In this document: positions 62,080 to 64,000 of the stretch, one piece after another
Position numbering within the stretch: the first letter of the stretch is position 1
How the letters are laid out: each line of letters starts with the position of its first letter
Origin: Clostridiales bacterium
Lineage (GTDB): Bacteria > Bacillota > Clostridia > Christensenellales > UBA1242
Direction: 5' to 3'
NCBI GenBank assembly: GCA_003522085.1
Contig: DPGI01000004.1
Coordinates: 77,682-141,681 of the forward strand
Length of the DNA: 64,000 nucleotides
Notes under the pieces: model-generated
What the model was told of the DNA's origin: nothing
What the model saw: the letters and a program-made list of their open reading frames with translations, nothing else
Database searches by the model: none
Program-made: the position numbers and the translations under genes

Positions 62080-63033
62080 ATGTTTACAAAAAAAAGTCTT
62101 GTTCTTTTAAGCGAAAATTCAGACAACGAAAAGGCGGTTTTAACTCTTGAAAATGATGGCGAACTGATTACGGGCAGATTGCGACTTTACAATTTTGGTC
62201 GCGAGCCCGAAGGGATTTTAAGTCTAGGCATTTATTCAAATCAAAAAGTGATCAAATGCGGATTGGTTCACATTTCGACCATGCTTTATTCGTTTAAAAC
62301 AAAGCCTGAAATTGGCAACGAATTTTCATGCGCCGTTGTAAACATAAACGGAGCAAATGCCGAGCCGATTTTGTTTGGTTCGACCGACGAAAAGCCTAGT
62401 GCACAAAAGCTGCTTGAAGCGATTTCGAACGAAGCGCTTGACGCCAAAACTGCAAAAGAAGCGGAACAAGTTCTTGATGAAAATCACATCGAGTATGATA
62501 AGTCTTTGAAAGATGACATCGACGCAGCAATCGACAGCGAAATGGCTAAAAATGACCAAGTGGCAGAGGTTGAGCAGCTTTATACAAAACTTAGTGCTCT
62601 TTCGGGAAAAGAAAACCAACCAAAAGAAAGCAAATGCGAAAACTGCAAATATAAAAAATGCTTTTTCGGAGAAGAAGAGCAGCAGCAAAAACATAAATTT
62701 TTTGAAGAAATTGCAACTCAGATTGACAAACTCTTTTCAGACTCGCCCAAAGAAGAATATCTTGAAAACGCGATTCCTTCGTCTAAGTGGGTGAGAGTTG
62801 AGTTTGACGGCAACGGTGACTATTATATTTTAGGCTTAATATTTGATGAAGACAAAAATGTTAGATATGTTTGCTATGGAGTGCCGGGAATCTATCAAAA
62901 ACAACCGCCAAAAAATCTGTCTGGCTTTCCTGTCTGGTTTCCACTTGACAAAACCAGACCTGAAAGTTTTGGATATTGGTTGACTTATCAAGACGCCGAA
63001 AGCGGAGAAAGCATAAAGGCGATTGTAGAATAA
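62080..63033 (+). CDS. conserved hypothetical protein, 317 aa
   Basis: No family function known to me. The N-terminal 110 residues look like a beta domain (SLVLLSENSDNEKAVLTLEN, GRLRLYNFGREPEGILSLGI). A charged central region follows with a four-cysteine cluster (CENCKYKKC), and a C-terminal domain of about 110 residues has YYILGLIFDEDKNVRYVCYG and GIYQKQPPKNLSGFPVWFPL. The protein probably is a cytoplasmic factor of Clostridia. GAGGTG lies before the ATG. It is followed by the hydrolase gene after 10 bp. Confidence 0.8.
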   Translation: MFTKKSLVLLSENSDNEKAVLTLENDGELITGRLRLYNFGREPEGILSLGIYSNQKVIKCGLVHISTMLYSFKTKPEIGNEFSCAVVNINGANAEPILFGSTDEKPSAQKLLEAISNEALDAKTAKEAEQVLDENHIEYDKSLKDDIDAAIDSEMAKNDQVAEVEQLYTKLSALSGKENQPKESKCENCKYKKCFFGEEEQQQKHKFFEEIATQIDKLFSDSPKEEYLENAIPSSKWVRVEFDGNGDYYILGLIFDEDKNVRYVCYGVPGIYQKQPPKNLSGFPVWFPLDKTRPESFGYWLTYQDAESGESIKAIVE

Positions 63034-63043
63034 AGGAGAACAA

Positions 63044-63988
63044 ATGAAAATCTTATCAATAGTGATATTAAGCATTGTTGGGTTGATACTGCTTTGCATG
63101 ATTGCATATTTGATCATAGGCTCGGTTTGCTTTAAAATCGCTCTTTCGCGAAAGAGCACAGCCAAACGCATCGTCAACAAAACTATGGCTAAGTCGCTTC
63201 AAAACTACAAAATCGACCTTTGTTGGTGGGATAAATTTGAGTTTGAGACCTTGACGCTCATAACAAAAAAAGACGGGTTAAAACTTGTTGGACATTATTT
63301 TAGTGGCGGAAATCAAAAACTGGCAATCATCGTTCATGGCTATGGCGCAGATTATCGTGAAATGCAAAAATATGCCAAATATTTTTTAGAAAAAAATTAT
63401 GACATCTTAGCAGTCGAAAACCGCGCGCACGGCAACAGCGAAGGCAAGATGATGGGCATGGGTTGGCTTGATAGGTTAGACTTATTGCAATGGATTGATT
63501 TGATGGTTGAAAAAAATCCGAATTATCAAATCGTTTTGATGGGGCTTTCAATGGGCGCCAGCACGGTGTGTATGGCTTCGGGTGAAAATCTTCCTAGCAA
63601 TGTAAAAGCAATAATCTCAGATTGCGGATATGCCAATGCCTATGAAGAATTTAAATATGTATTTAAGTCAAAAGCACACTTGCCAGCATGGCCAATTTTG
63701 AATGTTTTTAACATGTATTTAAAAAGCGCATACAAGTTTGATTTAAAACAAGCCGACGCAACGGCGCAACTTAAAAAGTGCAAACTTCCAGTTTTGTTTA
63801 TTCATGGTGACAGCGACAAGTTTGTTCCAGTCGAAAATGTTTACAAACTTTCGTCAGCCATAAGTGAAGATAAAAGGCAGGTTTATATAGCTCCAGGGGC
63901 GGATCATGCGATGAGTTATCCAATCGATGAAATGGCCTATGAAATGGAACTTAAAAAATTCTTAAATAAATATTTGAAAAATAAATAA
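63044..63988 (+). CDS. alpha/beta hydrolase with N-terminal membrane anchor
   Basis: The 314-aa product begins with one membrane helix (IVILSIVGLILLCMIAYLIIG), then a serine hydrolase domain: HGYGADYREMQ, the nucleophile elbow GLSMGA (in VLMGLSMGASTV), the aspartate in FIHGDSDKFVP and the histidine in GADHAMSYP. The substrate is unknown; relatives are esterases or peptidases on the cell membrane. AAGGAG precedes the ATG; the gene is in operon with the 317-aa gene. Confidence 0.9.
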   Translation: MKILSIVILSIVGLILLCMIAYLIIGSVCFKIALSRKSTAKRIVNKTMAKSLQNYKIDLCWWDKFEFETLTLITKKDGLKLVGHYFSGGNQKLAIIVHGYGADYREMQKYAKYFLEKNYDILAVENRAHGNSEGKMMGMGWLDRLDLLQWIDLMVEKNPNYQIVLMGLSMGASTVCMASGENLPSNVKAIISDCGYANAYEEFKYVFKSKAHLPAWPILNVFNMYLKSAYKFDLKQADATAQLKKCKLPVLFIHGDSDKFVPVENVYKLSSAISEDKRQVYIAPGADHAMSYPIDEMAYEMELKKFLNKYLKNK

Positions 63989-64000
63989 AAAATAAAATAA

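Overview
The window looks like a chromosome segment of a low-GC, endospore-forming member of the Clostridia-type Bacillota, probably an uncultured gut lineage. This is inferred from a gerA-type germination operon, a Spo0A-type DNA-binding protein, a VanW protein, the secG-rnr-smpB-ssrA and rplJ-rplL arrangements, and AT-rich codon use. I cannot name the species.

Layout: 1-5767 is the 3' part of rpoB followed by rpoC. 5876-8398 (minus) holds two small conserved genes, dapB and a LysR regulator. 8494-10132 holds a double-length ThyX-type thymidylate synthase and an unknown gene. 10332-16161 is a signalling locus: a NarL-type response regulator, a divergent lipoprotein with Ig-like repeats, a 7TM kinase-like protein and a histidine kinase. 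The space between regulator and lipoprotein is highly structured.

16.4-24.1 kb is an accessory island next to tRNA-Thr(GGT). It carries a nuclease-helicase (DUF2075 type) with a MazG-like pyrophosphohydrolase, remnants of a methylase, a SLOG-type gene and a tyrosine integrase, a large unknown membrane protein, and a complete-looking retron. The retron has a promoter, an msr-msd-like RNA, a 70-aa candidate effector, a reverse transcriptase with retron-specific NAxxH and VTG motifs, and a terminator. Four TTGACAGCAA repeats, the tRNA and a broken half tRNA-Thr lie at its right edge. A 14-nt copy of the tRNA anticodon region lies at the left edge, consistent with an integrated and now decayed mobile element. 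This retron with its unassigned effector is the best candidate in the window for an undescribed system.

24.2-33.2 kb is housekeeping: a small peptide, a small membrane protein, secG, rnr, smpB, tmRNA, a membrane-anchored coiled-coil protein, rplL/rplJ with an L10 leader, and leuS. 33.3-37.3 kb carries envelope proteins, including a tandem paralogous pair. 37.4-44.3 kb carries gerAA-gerAB-gerAC, ftsH and a membrane protein. 44.7-53.4 kb carries a P-type ATPase, a CCA-adding-type enzyme, VanW, a stand-alone Spo0A C-terminal domain, murC, a CofE-like ligase and a small protein. 53.5-64 kb carries tRNA-Glu, a mazEF pair, an Xre regulator with a clear operator, comEC-holA-patatin-MBL, a shikimate-kinase-like protein without a P-loop, transketolase, an unknown protein and an alpha/beta hydrolase.

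Three GC-rich islands sit in intergenic spaces of this AT-rich sequence, and two of them are clear fold-back elements. Several genes appear to be leaderless: a -10 box lies exactly 6 nt before the start codon and there is no Shine-Dalgarno sequence.
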